A program made the translations under genes and the position numbers. 64,000 nt of DNA from Cytobacillus sp. FSL H8-0458 (lineage in GTDB: Bacteria; Bacillota; Bacilli; Bacillales; Cytobacillaceae). The DNA lies in the NCBI RefSeq assembly GCF_038002165.1, contig NZ_JBBOBR010000001.1, positions 1,612,001 through 1,676,000 of the forward strand, written 5' to 3'. The notes beneath the pieces are model-generated. The model searched no databases. It was not told the origin of the DNA and saw only the letters and a program-made list of their open reading frames with translations. Positions 17,969-26,870 of this stretch are shown here, in pieces (the first letter of the stretch is position 1; every line of letters starts with the position of its first letter).

Positions 17969-19297
17969 ATGAAGGTAATGAATATAAAAAGTTATGATGT
18001 TATTATTATTGGCGCAGGATTTTCCGGATTAACTGCTGCAAGGGAGTTAAATATGCTGGGCAAAAAAGTATTAGTCCTGGAGGCGCGGGATAGACTCGGC
18101 GGCAGAACATGGGTGGATCACCGTTTAGGTTCAGATCTCGAAATGGGAGGCACATATGTTCATTGGCATCAGCCGCATGTGTGGTCTGAAATTACCAGAT
18201 ATGGGCTTGAACTGGCCTCTGGGCCAAAAGCAGAAAAAGTATATTGGATCACAGGCGGAAAGACGTTTTCATCACCAGCGGCTGAGTTTAAGAAAAGGCT
18301 AAGAGCAACTGTTGAAAGGGTCATGAAGGAAAGCAGCAAGCACATGCCATTTCCATTTGACCCCCTTCATACTGACAGTTTTCGAAAGTTGGATCATGTA
18401 TCTGGAGAGCAATTCTTAAAAGATATCAATTTAACAGAAGAGGAATTCGATGTGCTGCATGGGTGGATTGCATCGGATTATTGCGGTGATCCTGCAGAGG
18501 GTGCGGTTACCCAGATATTTCGCTGGTGGGCTTTTTCCAATGGAAACTGGGATACTCACAGTGCGATGGTCTCCAGTTACCGCTTAAAACATGGAACCAG
18601 AAAGTTAATCGAAGCAATTGCTGCTGACAGTAATGCTGAAATTAAGTTATCTGCCATCGCTGGACGAATAGAACATAAAGATGGAGCTGCTAAAGTCTTT
18701 ACTTCAGATGGAGAATGTTATGAATCCAAGGCAGTGATCGTTACAGTGCCATTAACGACTCTGAATAACATAGAGTTCGAGCCAGCGCTTTCAGAAGCTA
18801 AAAGGGAATCTTCAAGAGAGGGACAAACCTCAAAAGGAGTTAAAGTCTGGGCAAAAGTAAAAGGGGAGTTAGAAGCATTCGATGCATTAGCTCCTGGCAG
18901 CTATCCTTTAAATTCAGTTCATTTGGATCGGTATGCTGATGGCAATAGCATCCTGGTCGGTTTTGGACCAAGTGCAGCAAAGCTGAATCCGAACGACAGG
19001 GAAGCGGTAGAAGCGGCATTGAAATATTGGATTCCGGATATACAAGTACTGGAAAGCACAGGCCATGACTGGGTCAATGACGATTTCTCAAAAGAAACAT
19101 GGCCTATGCTGAAACCCAAACAGTTAACTGCTTATCATGAAGAGTGGAATACACCAGAAGGTTCTGTGTTTTTAGGGGGTACAACCTATGCAAATGGCTG
19201 GGCAGGCTTCATTGACGGCGCAATAGAGAACGGAATAGCTGTAAGCAGGAAAGTAAATAAGTATTTAATAAGCAAACATTATGTTCATGCGGAATAA
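17969..19297 (+). CDS. Flavin monoamine oxidase family protein
   Basis: 442 residues. The N-terminal FAD-binding motif (DVIIIGAGFSGLTAARELNMLGKKVLVLEARDRLGGRTW) is textbook for flavin amine and L-amino-acid oxidases. The C-terminal FAD segment (GTTYANGWAGFIDGAIENG) closes the domain. It would oxidise an amine or amino acid to the aldehyde or oxoacid, releasing ammonia and H2O2. Two in-frame ATGs (17969 and 17978) are possible: the first lies close to GAGGGGAG, the second 9 bases later. It follows the permease, so transport and oxidation of one substrate are likely linked. Confidence 0.87.
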   Translation: MKVMNIKSYDVIIIGAGFSGLTAARELNMLGKKVLVLEARDRLGGRTWVDHRLGSDLEMGGTYVHWHQPHVWSEITRYGLELASGPKAEKVYWITGGKTFSSPAAEFKKRLRATVERVMKESSKHMPFPFDPLHTDSFRKLDHVSGEQFLKDINLTEEEFDVLHGWIASDYCGDPAEGAVTQIFRWWAFSNGNWDTHSAMVSSYRLKHGTRKLIEAIAADSNAEIKLSAIAGRIEHKDGAAKVFTSDGECYESKAVIVTVPLTTLNNIEFEPALSEAKRESSREGQTSKGVKVWAKVKGELEAFDALAPGSYPLNSVHLDRYADGNSILVGFGPSAAKLNPNDREAVEAALKYWIPDIQVLESTGHDWVNDDFSKETWPMLKPKQLTAYHEEWNTPEGSVFLGGTTYANGWAGFIDGAIENGIAVSRKVNKYLISKHYVHAE

Positions 19298-19305
19298 ATA
19301 ATTTA

Positions 19306-19352
19306 AAGGTGCCAGGTTAACCATCAAATGATGGTACCCGGCACCTTTTTTA
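19306..19352. terminator. Bidirectional terminator
   Basis: AAAGGTGCC...GGCACCTTTTTT forms a long stem with a nested ACCATCA/TGATGGT pair. The T-run is on the plus strand, and TTTAAATTATTT follows on the minus strand. It separates the amine oxidase gene from the convergent sodium symporter pair. Confidence 0.85.
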
Positions 19353-19417
19353 ACTGTCTGGCTCTAATCTCAATCACCTCGAGGCCTTAAGCCAATCACT
19401 TATACATATGATTGTCG

Positions 19418-19446
19418 CCGATAGGCGGGCGCCTAGCGGTTTTTTT
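19418..19446 (+). terminator. Second plus-strand terminator
   Basis: CCG-A-TAGGC and GCCTA-G-CGG form a hairpin with a GGGC loop, followed by TTTTTTT. The T-run coincides with the stop codon of the convergent metS-like gene, so it acts as a backup stop for read-through from the amine oxidase. Confidence 0.6.
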
Positions 19447-19552
19447 ATTTGTCATCATAGTCTGTTGTAAGGGTTCTATAAACCATATAGGAAAAGCCCC
19501 CCCAGAATAAGCCCAAGGTTAAGATCATCATAATTATTGCAGATGCAGTCAT
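19445..19552 (-). CDS. metS: MetS-like small subunit of NSS transporter (35 residues)
   Basis: A 35-residue protein: a short polar start (MTASA), one membrane helix (IIMMILTLGLFWGGFSYMVY) and a charged tail (RTLTTDYDDK). This is the form of the methionine/alanine importer small subunit MetS, which in Corynebacterium is required together with the NSS protein MetP. Its ATG overlaps the stop of the NSS gene by one base (TAATG), implying translational coupling; a GGAGGA site lies inside the end of the NSS gene. It is so small that automated gene calling easily misses it. Confidence 0.85.
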   Translation of the reverse strand: MTASAIIMMILTLGLFWGGFSYMVYRTLTTDYDDK

Positions 19553-21069
19553 TATAATTCCTCCTTGATGCCTGTATTTGAAGAAATTGGAGCTTCTTGA
19601 TCGTTCAATCCTTCTTCTTTTACAGAGCTTCTTAATCTTTTATTAAATCGGAGCAGCACGAATGCAAGCAGGAAAGTAATTCCGAGCTGAAGGATTATTG
19701 TTCCAACATTAAATTCTTCAAACGGCTTCCACCAAGTGTCCGGATACCAAGTCACACCCTGATATAGCCACCATCCGGTTACTATGACAAACAGAGCTGG
19801 TATTAGATATTTAATGGAATAAACCCACCATTTGTTTACCTTAATGAAGCTGACTTCATTTATTTCATCACGCATTTTTTCGACACCATATTTTATCGCA
19901 GTGTATGCATACAGGAAGCATGAGAGCAGAAGTGCAACTCCCCAAACCCAATCCTGGTTATTAAACACTTTCATATTAATGGCTGAAGGGATTCCGCCTA
20001 AAAAAATCAAAACAACAGTCAGCAGGATTGCTTTGTTTCTGCGGATACCATAGTCTGATAGATTCCTGGTTATTAATTCCACCATTGCAACCAATGAAGT
20101 AAAAGCCGCAAAAGCCAAAGCTCCAAAAAATGCAACGCCAAAGAAATAAGTCTGCGGCATGACACTGAGCAATTCAACCATATAAATAAAGGTTAAGCCG
20201 GTATTGCCTGAACTTGTAGCCTGGGTAATATATTCCTGTGAAGGTGCTAAAGCAAAGATGGCGGGTATGATAGTTAAACCGGCAAGTAATTCGACTGAGT
20301 TGTTTCCCAGGCCAGCTGTTAATGAATTTTGGGCAATATCGTCACGTTTTTTTGTATAAATGGCATAAGTTGCATATAATCCCCATCCGGCACCCACTGA
20401 CCAGGCGGATTGTGATAATGCCTGGAGCCAGGTTGATGCTTTCCCAAGATATTCCCACTGTGGTGTAAACATATATGAAAGCCCTTCCATAGCACCCGGC
20501 AAGGTGATGGAACGGACAGCAGTAAAGATGAGCAAGAGGAATAAAAGCGGCAGGAAGATTTTAGACATTCTTTCAATTCCCTTTGTAATCCCTATAAAAA
20601 CGACAAGTCCGCAAAGGGCAGCTGCAGCAAAATGATAAATAACTGGTTCTGCTGCATTGCTCGTAAAGTTTTCCCACTGAGCAGCTGAGTCAATTTTTTC
20701 TGCAAAAGTTCCCTGTAATGCTAAGATGAAATATTTAAAAGTCCAGCCAACTACTACAGAATAATAAAATGTGATTCCGGCTAAAACGATTGTGATGATA
20801 GGTCCAAACCAGGCAAATTGTTTGCCGATAAATTCTCCGAATGACCCCATCGTTCCCATTCTGGTTTTTCTGCCTATGAAGATTTCAACCATGATAAGCG
20901 GCAATGACCAGACAAATAAAAAAATGGCCCAGCCGATTAAGAAAGAACCTCCGCCATGTTCAGCAACCATTCGCGGGAACCTCCAAATATTCCCGGTGCC
21001 CACCGCCATTCCCATAGCTGCTAATATAAATCCGATTCTTGAACCCCAAACTACCTGGTTCTCTTTCAA
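19552..21069 (-). CDS. Sodium-dependent NSS-family transporter
   Basis: 505 residues with about 12 membrane helices and the neurotransmitter:sodium symporter signature WGSRIGFILAAMGMAVGTGNIWRFPRM at the N-terminus. The unwound TM1 and TM6 motifs (GTGNIWRFP, ALSQSAWSVGAGWG) place it with bacterial amino-acid transporters such as LeuT and MetP. The TTG at 21069 is chosen because AAAGGGG lies 9 bases upstream and homologues start at this Lys-Glu-Asn; a TTG at 21093 has no ribosome site. It is coupled to the MetS-like subunit. Import of methionine, alanine or another neutral amino acid is likely. Confidence 0.92.
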   Translation of the reverse strand: MKENQVVWGSRIGFILAAMGMAVGTGNIWRFPRMVAEHGGGSFLIGWAIFLFVWSLPLIMVEIFIGRKTRMGTMGSFGEFIGKQFAWFGPIITIVLAGITFYYSVVVGWTFKYFILALQGTFAEKIDSAAQWENFTSNAAEPVIYHFAAAALCGLVVFIGITKGIERMSKIFLPLLFLLLIFTAVRSITLPGAMEGLSYMFTPQWEYLGKASTWLQALSQSAWSVGAGWGLYATYAIYTKKRDDIAQNSLTAGLGNNSVELLAGLTIIPAIFALAPSQEYITQATSSGNTGLTFIYMVELLSVMPQTYFFGVAFFGALAFAAFTSLVAMVELITRNLSDYGIRRNKAILLTVVLIFLGGIPSAINMKVFNNQDWVWGVALLLSCFLYAYTAIKYGVEKMRDEINEVSFIKVNKWWVYSIKYLIPALFVIVTGWWLYQGVTWYPDTWWKPFEEFNVGTIILQLGITFLLAFVLLRFNKRLRSSVKEEGLNDQEAPISSNTGIKEEL

Positions 21070-21470
21070 ATTTAACAACCCCTTTGTAATCAAGACTCAA
21101 AAGCACAGGATCTTTAAAACATCTATAGGGCGCATACTGTATAAATAGATCGAACGATAAGAACAACCCTCCTTCACTAAATATTATTCTATTTATTTAA
21201 AAAATTCTGCATATTAAATATATAATCTCTGAACGTCTTTATCTATGTGCAACTTTCATAAAAAATGAGACTCATTCCTCCAGAATTTAGACTAGTTTTA
21301 CCAAATTTCCAGCTAAGCTTTTAAGATTCTTCATGAAGATGTAAAATACCACAAAAATTACAGTTGAAAATTATTTTTTATCATTTATATTGTACATTTT
21401 ATTCAGAAAATTCACCCTCTATAATTAAAGTACTATCTAAATTAATTTACTCACAATGGAGGGGAAGGGA
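21070..21470. other. Divergent intergenic region, about 400 bases
   Basis: AT-rich spacer between the divergent NSS and DadA-like genes. I see TATAAT-like boxes at about 21222 and 21420-21425, the latter 46 bases before the DadA-like start, and a short TCTTCATGAAGA palindrome near 21332. No open frame, RNA gene or well-matched -35 box is evident. Confidence 0.4.
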
Positions 21471-22754
21471 ATGACGAAGGCTATTATTATTGGCGGAGGT
21501 ATCATTGGTTTAGCATGCGCCTTTTACCTTAGAAAACAGGGAATGGATGTAGTATTAATTGATAAAGGTGATTCCGGAGCAGAATGTTCGAGTGGAAATA
21601 TGGGATGGGTGTGCCCCAGTTTATCTGATCCGGTTCCTGCTCCCGGTCTGATTAAGTCAAGTTTGAAGTGGATGATAAAGCGTGATAGCCCTCTATATAT
21701 TAAGCCAGCCATTGTCCCCTCATTATCACCCTGGCTCATGCAATTCTGGAAGTTTTGCAGTGAAGAATCCTACCAAAGGGGGTATACCGCAGGCTTGGAA
21801 TTGAGCAGAAAAACATTGAGTTTGTTCGATGAACTCGAGCAAGAGGGCTGTCTTGAATTTGAAATGCATCGAAAAGGGCTGCTTTTTGTCTTTTTAGACC
21901 AAAGGTATATTGAAGAAAAGCTGGATAACTATAGTATTGTTGAAAGCTACGGTTTGCCGGCACCTGCAGCAAAATCAAAAAAAGAAGTAATGGAAATGGA
22001 ACCGGCCCTTTCTGATGCAGTGGCTGGTGGCATATATCTCCCTGCTGAACGGCATGTCAGGCCTGAATCCCTTACCAAAGCTCTAAAAAAATGGCTTATC
22101 TCAAATGGGGCTGAGGTCCTTTCTCATACAGAAGCAACGGGATTTATCCAAGAAGGGGACAAGATCTCCGGGGTTAAAACCCGAAAAAAAACCATTGAAG
22201 GGGATCACTTTCTTGTCACTGCGGGAGCATGGGCGGGACTGGTTTTAAGACAAGTGGGATTACACATCCCCATGACAGCAGGGAAAGGATATAGCATCAC
22301 CATTTCTAATCCTTCCATTCAGTTTCAGCAGCCGCTTTACTTAGGGGATTCAAGGGTAACAATTAGCCCGTTTCATGATTCTGTTAGAATTGGAGGAACC
22401 ATGGAACTGTCTGGCCTTAATACTGATCTGGATCAGCGGCGAATTGATAGTTTAAAGAGTTCTGCAGCTCAATATTTACGGTCGTCTGTTCGCGGAGATG
22501 AACAGGCATGGTGCGGAATGCGGCCTATGACTCCTGATGGTTTGCCTATTATAGGCAAAGCGCCTTCACTGAATAATCTATTTATCGCGTCAGGCCATGC
22601 AATGAGTGGAATTTCCATGGCATTATCAACAGGAAGTGTTATGAGTGACCTCATTACTAAGGGAATGTCAGATATTGATTTAACCCCGTTTAGACTGGAC
22701 AGGTTTTCTTCTAAGAAGACACATAAAAATCAAACTATCACTGTCAATATGTAG
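21471..22754 (+). CDS. D-amino-acid dehydrogenase-like FAD oxidoreductase
   Basis: 427 residues. The N-terminal FAD motif AIIIGGGIIGLACAFYLRKQG is followed by SSGNMGWVCPSLSDP and a C-terminal WCGMRPMTPDGLPIIGKAP plus GHAMSGISMALSTG. These match DadA-type dehydrogenases, which oxidise D-amino acids or N-substituted glycine/proline derivatives at the membrane. The ATG at 21471 is chosen since GGAGGGG is 6 bases upstream; the ATG at 21456 overlaps that site. It precedes an ornithine-cyclodeaminase-like gene, a frequent pairing in proline and hydroxyproline metabolism, which hints at a cyclic imino-acid substrate. Confidence 0.85.
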   Translation: MTKAIIIGGGIIGLACAFYLRKQGMDVVLIDKGDSGAECSSGNMGWVCPSLSDPVPAPGLIKSSLKWMIKRDSPLYIKPAIVPSLSPWLMQFWKFCSEESYQRGYTAGLELSRKTLSLFDELEQEGCLEFEMHRKGLLFVFLDQRYIEEKLDNYSIVESYGLPAPAAKSKKEVMEMEPALSDAVAGGIYLPAERHVRPESLTKALKKWLISNGAEVLSHTEATGFIQEGDKISGVKTRKKTIEGDHFLVTAGAWAGLVLRQVGLHIPMTAGKGYSITISNPSIQFQQPLYLGDSRVTISPFHDSVRIGGTMELSGLNTDLDQRRIDSLKSSAAQYLRSSVRGDEQAWCGMRPMTPDGLPIIGKAPSLNNLFIASGHAMSGISMALSTGSVMSDLITKGMSDIDLTPFRLDRFSSKKTHKNQTITVNM

Positions 22755-22823
22755 ACATGGCAGCCAAAAAACACTTTCTTTGATTAACGGATATACGAAA
22801 AGTTCATATTGGAGTGAATGACT

Positions 22824-23813
22824 ATGTTAATGATCAATAAAGAAACCATAAAAGAATTGTACTCAATGGAAGAGTGTATTCAGGATGTTGAGAAGGCATT
22901 TTGTTATGGCCACAAGAATAAAACGCTGACACCGGTAAGAATGTCGGTTCCGCATTCTGCATATGAAGCAGAAACTTTATATATGCCTTCCTATATTGAA
23001 CCGGAAAATTATACAGCAGTTAAAGTTGTAAGTATTTTTCCGCACAATTCAGGCAGGGGAAAACCGGTTCTACAGGGAGTGATTCTGCTGACCGATGCGA
23101 AGACTGGCGAGCACGTTGCCTTAATGGATGCCAGCTACTTGACGGTATTAAGAACCGGTGCTTCAAGCGGGGCTGCAACGAAATATTTAGCGCGGGAGAA
23201 TGCGAAAGTTTGTTCTGTATTAGGGTGTGGAGCTCAAGCTGCCGGCCAAATCCAAGCTGTCATGTCCGTTAGGGAGATAGAACATATCATTTTATATAAC
23301 CGCACAATAGATCGAGCAGAAGTATTTAAAGATGAAATCCATTCGCTGTATCCAGATTGGAGGGGGACCATTTCAATTCAACCAGATGCCAATGCGGCTG
23401 CAGCCCAATCAGATATTCTCATCTGCAGCACGAAAAGTTCAACACCCCTTTTTGATGGATCGGTACTGAGGGAAGGAACCCATATTAATGCCATAGGTTC
23501 TTATCAGGCACATATGCAAGAGGTTGATGTTCAAACACTAATCAGAAGCAATAAAGTTGTGGTCGATACATTGGAAGGAGCCATGCACGAAGCTGGAGAT
23601 CTCCTTGTTCCACATAAAAAAGGAGAATGGAATACGGATCTCATTTATGGTGAAATTGGTGAAATCGTATGCGGGGAAAAAGCTGGACGTGAAAAATCAA
23701 GTGAAATAACATTTTATAAATCTGTCGGGGTAGGGTTTTTGGACACAATGGCAGCCTCTAAAGTATATAGAAAAGCTTTGAGTGAGGGTAAAGGGGAGTC
23801 CTTTTTGCTATAA
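22824..23813 (+). CDS. Ornithine cyclodeaminase / mu-crystallin family protein
   Basis: About 329 residues. Conserved elements are PVRMSVPHSAYEAETLYMPSYI near the start, the DASYLTVLRTGASSGAATKYLAR segment and the NAD-binding GCGAQAAGQ. Family members are ornithine cyclodeaminase, alanine dehydrogenase, or pyrroline-2-carboxylate/thiomorpholine-carboxylate reductases. Next to a DadA-like enzyme, reduction of a cyclic imine is the more likely role. The start is uncertain: ATGs at 22818 and 22824 both follow GGAG; the latter has the better spacing. Confidence 0.85.
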   Translation: MLMINKETIKELYSMEECIQDVEKAFCYGHKNKTLTPVRMSVPHSAYEAETLYMPSYIEPENYTAVKVVSIFPHNSGRGKPVLQGVILLTDAKTGEHVALMDASYLTVLRTGASSGAATKYLARENAKVCSVLGCGAQAAGQIQAVMSVREIEHIILYNRTIDRAEVFKDEIHSLYPDWRGTISIQPDANAAAAQSDILICSTKSSTPLFDGSVLREGTHINAIGSYQAHMQEVDVQTLIRSNKVVVDTLEGAMHEAGDLLVPHKKGEWNTDLIYGEIGEIVCGEKAGREKSSEITFYKSVGVGFLDTMAASKVYRKALSEGKGESFLL

Positions 23814-23900
23814 AAAATCAGGATACTCTTTTAAGTACGACACCGGATTATACTACTTTAATTGAACGGTTATGACAAGCCAGAATATAAAACAGGACAA

Positions 23901-23941
23901 AAAAAACGCTTGAATGTTCTTGAACATCTCAAGCGTTTTTT
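23901..23941. terminator. Bidirectional terminator
   Basis: AAAACGCTTGA pairs with TCAAGCGTTTT, with an inner ATGTTC/GAACAT pair and an A-rich left and T-rich right flank. It separates the cyclodeaminase gene from the convergent manganese transporter operon. Confidence 0.9.
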
Positions 23942-23959
23942 AGTGTAATTACATAGCCT

Positions 23960-24898
23960 TTACTTCGTCAAGCCTTCTTTAATGGTTTCTATATTCCATT
24001 CCATCATCGAGATGTACGTATCGCCTTCTTCACCAGGCTTTGCCAGAGAGTCTGTAAACACTTTTCCCATGATTGGAACATTGGTTTCATCAGATACGGC
24101 TTCCATGCTCCTGGCGTCAATGCTGGTTTCAAGGAACAGTCCTGTAATGCCTTTTTCATTGATGATATCTACAATTCTTGTAATTTGTTCTGGTGTTCCC
24201 TGGTTTTCCTGGTTGATTTCCCAGATGTATTCTGCCTGGAATCCGTAGGCTTCACTGAAATATTTAAAAGCACCTTCACTTGTAACGAGAACCCTTTCAG
24301 ATTTCGGGATTTCGTTAAATTGTGTCACAGCTTCGTCATGCAGCTTTTGAAGCTTTGCAATATATTCTTCCGCGTTTTTTTCGTAAACCTCTTTATTATC
24401 TGGATCTGCCTTGATCAGTCCATCTCTGGCATTTTCCGCGTATTTGATTCCGTTGCGGATGTCGAGCCATGCATGGGGATCTTCTTCACTTTCTTTGCCT
24501 TTCGTAGTTAAGTGCATGGCCTCAACGCCTTTGCTCATCAGGAAGACTGGTGCATCTTCACCGTCTTTTCCGGCCGTTTCCATCAGCTTGTTGAACCATG
24601 AGTTGCCGGCTTCAAGATTCAGGCCGTTATAAAACACAGCATCAGCATCCGTTGTTTTTTGGACATCCTCAGGAAGCGGGTCATATTCGTGGGGATTAGA
24701 GCCGATGGGTGCCAGGCTATGAATCTCTATCAAATCCCCGCCTACATTTTTCACAATGTCATACACAATCGAATAGGTAGTCACAACCTGGATTTTTTCA
24801 TCATTTTCGGCAGTTGTACTCTTTCCGCTGCTGCAGGCTGACAATAATGACAGGAAAAGAAGGGATGCAGCCAGTAAAAGAAAGCATTTTTTAAACAT
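23960..24898 (-). CDS. Manganese ABC transporter substrate-binding lipoprotein (PsaA/MntC type)
   Basis: 312 residues with a lipoprotein signal (LLFLSLLSAC, lipidated Cys about 21). It belongs to the cluster A-I metal-binding proteins. Putative metal ligands are His in SNPHEYDPLPEDV, His in DPHAWLDIRNG, Glu in VTSEGAFKYFSEAYGF and a C-terminal Asp in VFTDSLA. A Glu as third ligand, where zinc proteins have His, points to manganese. GGAGG lies upstream of the ATG at 24898; a longer start at 24970 would add an unlikely N-terminus. It is the last gene of the three-gene operon. Confidence 0.9.
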   Translation of the reverse strand: MFKKCFLLLAASLLFLSLLSACSSGKSTTAENDEKIQVVTTYSIVYDIVKNVGGDLIEIHSLAPIGSNPHEYDPLPEDVQKTTDADAVFYNGLNLEAGNSWFNKLMETAGKDGEDAPVFLMSKGVEAMHLTTKGKESEEDPHAWLDIRNGIKYAENARDGLIKADPDNKEVYEKNAEEYIAKLQKLHDEAVTQFNEIPKSERVLVTSEGAFKYFSEAYGFQAEYIWEINQENQGTPEQITRIVDIINEKGITGLFLETSIDARSMEAVSDETNVPIMGKVFTDSLAKPGEEGDTYISMMEWNIETIKEGLTK

Positions 24899-24924
24899 TT
24901 GGATAACCTCCTGACATGTTTTTA

Positions 24925-25782
24925 TTACACTAATGAAGCTCTCTTTTTCTTTACTTTCAGCGTTTTCCATATCAGCCCATGTTTAGGGGAGAACAAGAAA
25001 ACGAGAATGAATATAGCGGTGGATGATATGACTATCGTTGCTCCTGAAGCTAAGTTGTAGGTGAAGCTGAAGTAAAGCCCCGTGATGGATGAAATCACCC
25101 CAATGCCAGAGGCAAGGAAGATCATCATCCACAGCCGCTCGGTTAACAGATAAGCTGCTGCCGCAGGGGTGATCAGCATCGCCACTACGAGCACAATTCC
25201 TACTGTCTGAAGGGATGCAACAGTTACCATTGTTAATAGAGTCATCAGGAAATAATGAATGAAGCGAACGGGCAGTCCGTAAGCTGCGCCCATTGTCGGA
25301 TCAAATGATGTGACCAATAATTCTTTGTAAAAGAGGTAAACAGCCCCCAACACAATCAGGCTGATGCCCAACGTGATCCACATATCGGATGATCTTACCG
25401 CCAAAACATTCCCAAATAAAATATGGTACAAATCTGTACTGCTTTTTAGCATCGTAATAATAATGATTCCTGAAGCAAATGCAGCTGTGAACATAATGCC
25501 AATTGAGGTATCATGCTTAATCCGGCTGTTTTGCGATACGAAGCCGATAGCGATCGCCGTAATCACACCGCTGATCACGGCCCCGAAGAAGAAGTTAACA
25601 CCCAGCATATACGAAATGGCAACACCGGGAAGTACGGCATGTGAAATGGCGTCTCCCATGAGAGCCATTCCTCTCAGGATGATAAAGCAGCCAATGACTC
25701 CGCAGATAATTCCTACCATAACCGAGGTTAATAACGCTTTTTGCAGAAAACCATATTGCATAACCGCTTCAATAAAAGCCAT
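24925..25782 (-). CDS. Manganese ABC transporter permease
   Basis: 285 residues with 8 to 9 membrane helices, of the ABC-3 metal permease family (ZnuB/MntB/SitC). Visible hallmarks are GDAISHAVLPGVAISYMLG near residue 40 and LLITPAAAAYLLTERLW. Its ATG overlaps the stop of the ATPase gene (TAATG at 25780-25784), showing tight coupling. It forms the membrane channel as a homodimer. Confidence 0.92.
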   Translation of the reverse strand: MAFIEAVMQYGFLQKALLTSVMVGIICGVIGCFIILRGMALMGDAISHAVLPGVAISYMLGVNFFFGAVISGVITAIAIGFVSQNSRIKHDTSIGIMFTAAFASGIIIITMLKSSTDLYHILFGNVLAVRSSDMWITLGISLIVLGAVYLFYKELLVTSFDPTMGAAYGLPVRFIHYFLMTLLTMVTVASLQTVGIVLVVAMLITPAAAAYLLTERLWMMIFLASGIGVISSITGLYFSFTYNLASGATIVISSTAIFILVFLFSPKHGLIWKTLKVKKKRASLV

Positions 25783-26528
25783 TATAATGACACCCCAATC
25801 TCATTCATAAAAGCAAATTGCCCCTGGTAGGCTTTTGCAATTACTTCAGGCTTAAACACATCTTCAACAGTCCCGAAACTGATCAATTCCTTATTTAGAA
25901 GAATTAACTGACTGAAATAATCGTTCGCCTTACTTAAGTCATGGTGTACGACGATCACGGTTTTTCCCTGTCTGCACAGCTCCTTCAAAATGTTCACAAT
26001 CGTTTCCTCGCTCGATACATCAACCCCGACAAACGGCTCATCCAGGAAAAAAAGATCCGCTTTCTGGGCAAGGGCTCTCGCCAGAAAAACTCTCTGCTGC
26101 TGTCCGCCTGACAGTTCACCAATCTGTCTTTTGCTGAACTCCTGCATGCCGACTCGCTGAAGACATTCCATGGCCCATTCCTTATCCTTCTTCTTTGGAC
26201 GGCGGAACAGTTTTAAATGGGGGTAGGTCCCAATAAGAACGGCATCATGCACCGTGATGGGGAAATCCCAGTCTATGTCATTCCGCTGCGGAACATAGGC
26301 GATGCTTTTGCGCACTTCTCTGATGGGTTTTCCCAGCACTTTAATTGCACCTTTATCCTTGGGTATGAGATTCAGCATGGCTTTTAGAAAAGTTGATTTG
26401 CCTGCGCCATTCGGGCCGATAATACCCACCAGATTGCCGGTATTCACCGATAGGCTGACCCCTGTTACAGCCTCATTACCAAAATAAGAGACATGCAAAT
26501 CCTGTATGCTGATAGCTGGATCCATCAT
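25782..26528 (-). CDS. Manganese ABC transporter ATP-binding protein
   Basis: 248 residues with Walker A (GPNGAGKST), Q-loop (YVPQRNDIDWDFP), signature ([17 protein letters not shown]), Walker B (LFFLDEPFVGVD) and H-loop (VVHHDL). The QRNDIDWDFP stretch is typical of Mn/Zn/Fe ATPases of the SitB/PsaB/ZnuC group. AAGGAGGA precedes the ATG. It is the first gene of the operon, and the order ATPase, permease, binding protein equals that of psaBCA and sitABC. A MntR-like operator lies about 100 bases upstream. Confidence 0.92.
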   Translation of the reverse strand: MMDPAISIQDLHVSYFGNEAVTGVSLSVNTGNLVGIIGPNGAGKSTFLKAMLNLIPKDKGAIKVLGKPIREVRKSIAYVPQRNDIDWDFPITVHDAVLIGTYPHLKLFRRPKKKDKEWAMECLQRVGMQEFSKRQIGELSGGQQQRVFLARALAQKADLFFLDEPFVGVDVSSEETIVNILKELCRQGKTVIVVHHDLSKANDYFSQLILLNKELISFGTVEDVFKPEVIAKAYQGQFAFMNEIGVSL

Positions 26529-26629
26529 TTTTTATTATCCTCCTTTATTTTCCAAGTTTAAATGGGATCAAATTAATTGATTTTGCACAATTTAACGTCA
26601 CATGGACAAGATTTATGGATTTATAAAAA

Positions 26630-26650
26630 AGTTTTGCCTTAATGCAAATT
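26630..26650. promoter_or_regulatory. MntR operator candidate
   Basis: AGTTTTGCCTTAATGCAAAT is an imperfect palindrome with the TTTTGCCTTA half-site typical of Bacillus MntR boxes at mntA and mntH. It sits about 100 bases upstream of the ATPase gene, in AT-rich promoter DNA. It supports manganese as the transported metal. The rest of the 340-base gap up to the PlsY-like gene holds no other feature I can support. Confidence 0.72.
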
Positions 26651-26870
26651 ATATGCGAATGATAAACAATGTCAACACAAAAGTTTTATTTTTACTGAAA
26701 TTTAATGATGGCATGAAAATGGCTGAATTATGAATTATGGCTCTGGCAATCAAATGGTTTAATGGTAAAATTAGGTGAGTTAAACGAAAAAACAGATTAT
26801 AAATTTGTAAATATATGAAACTTTTTACCCTTTTTGATCGTTTAATTAATAGAAGGCGGGATAGGTGTTT

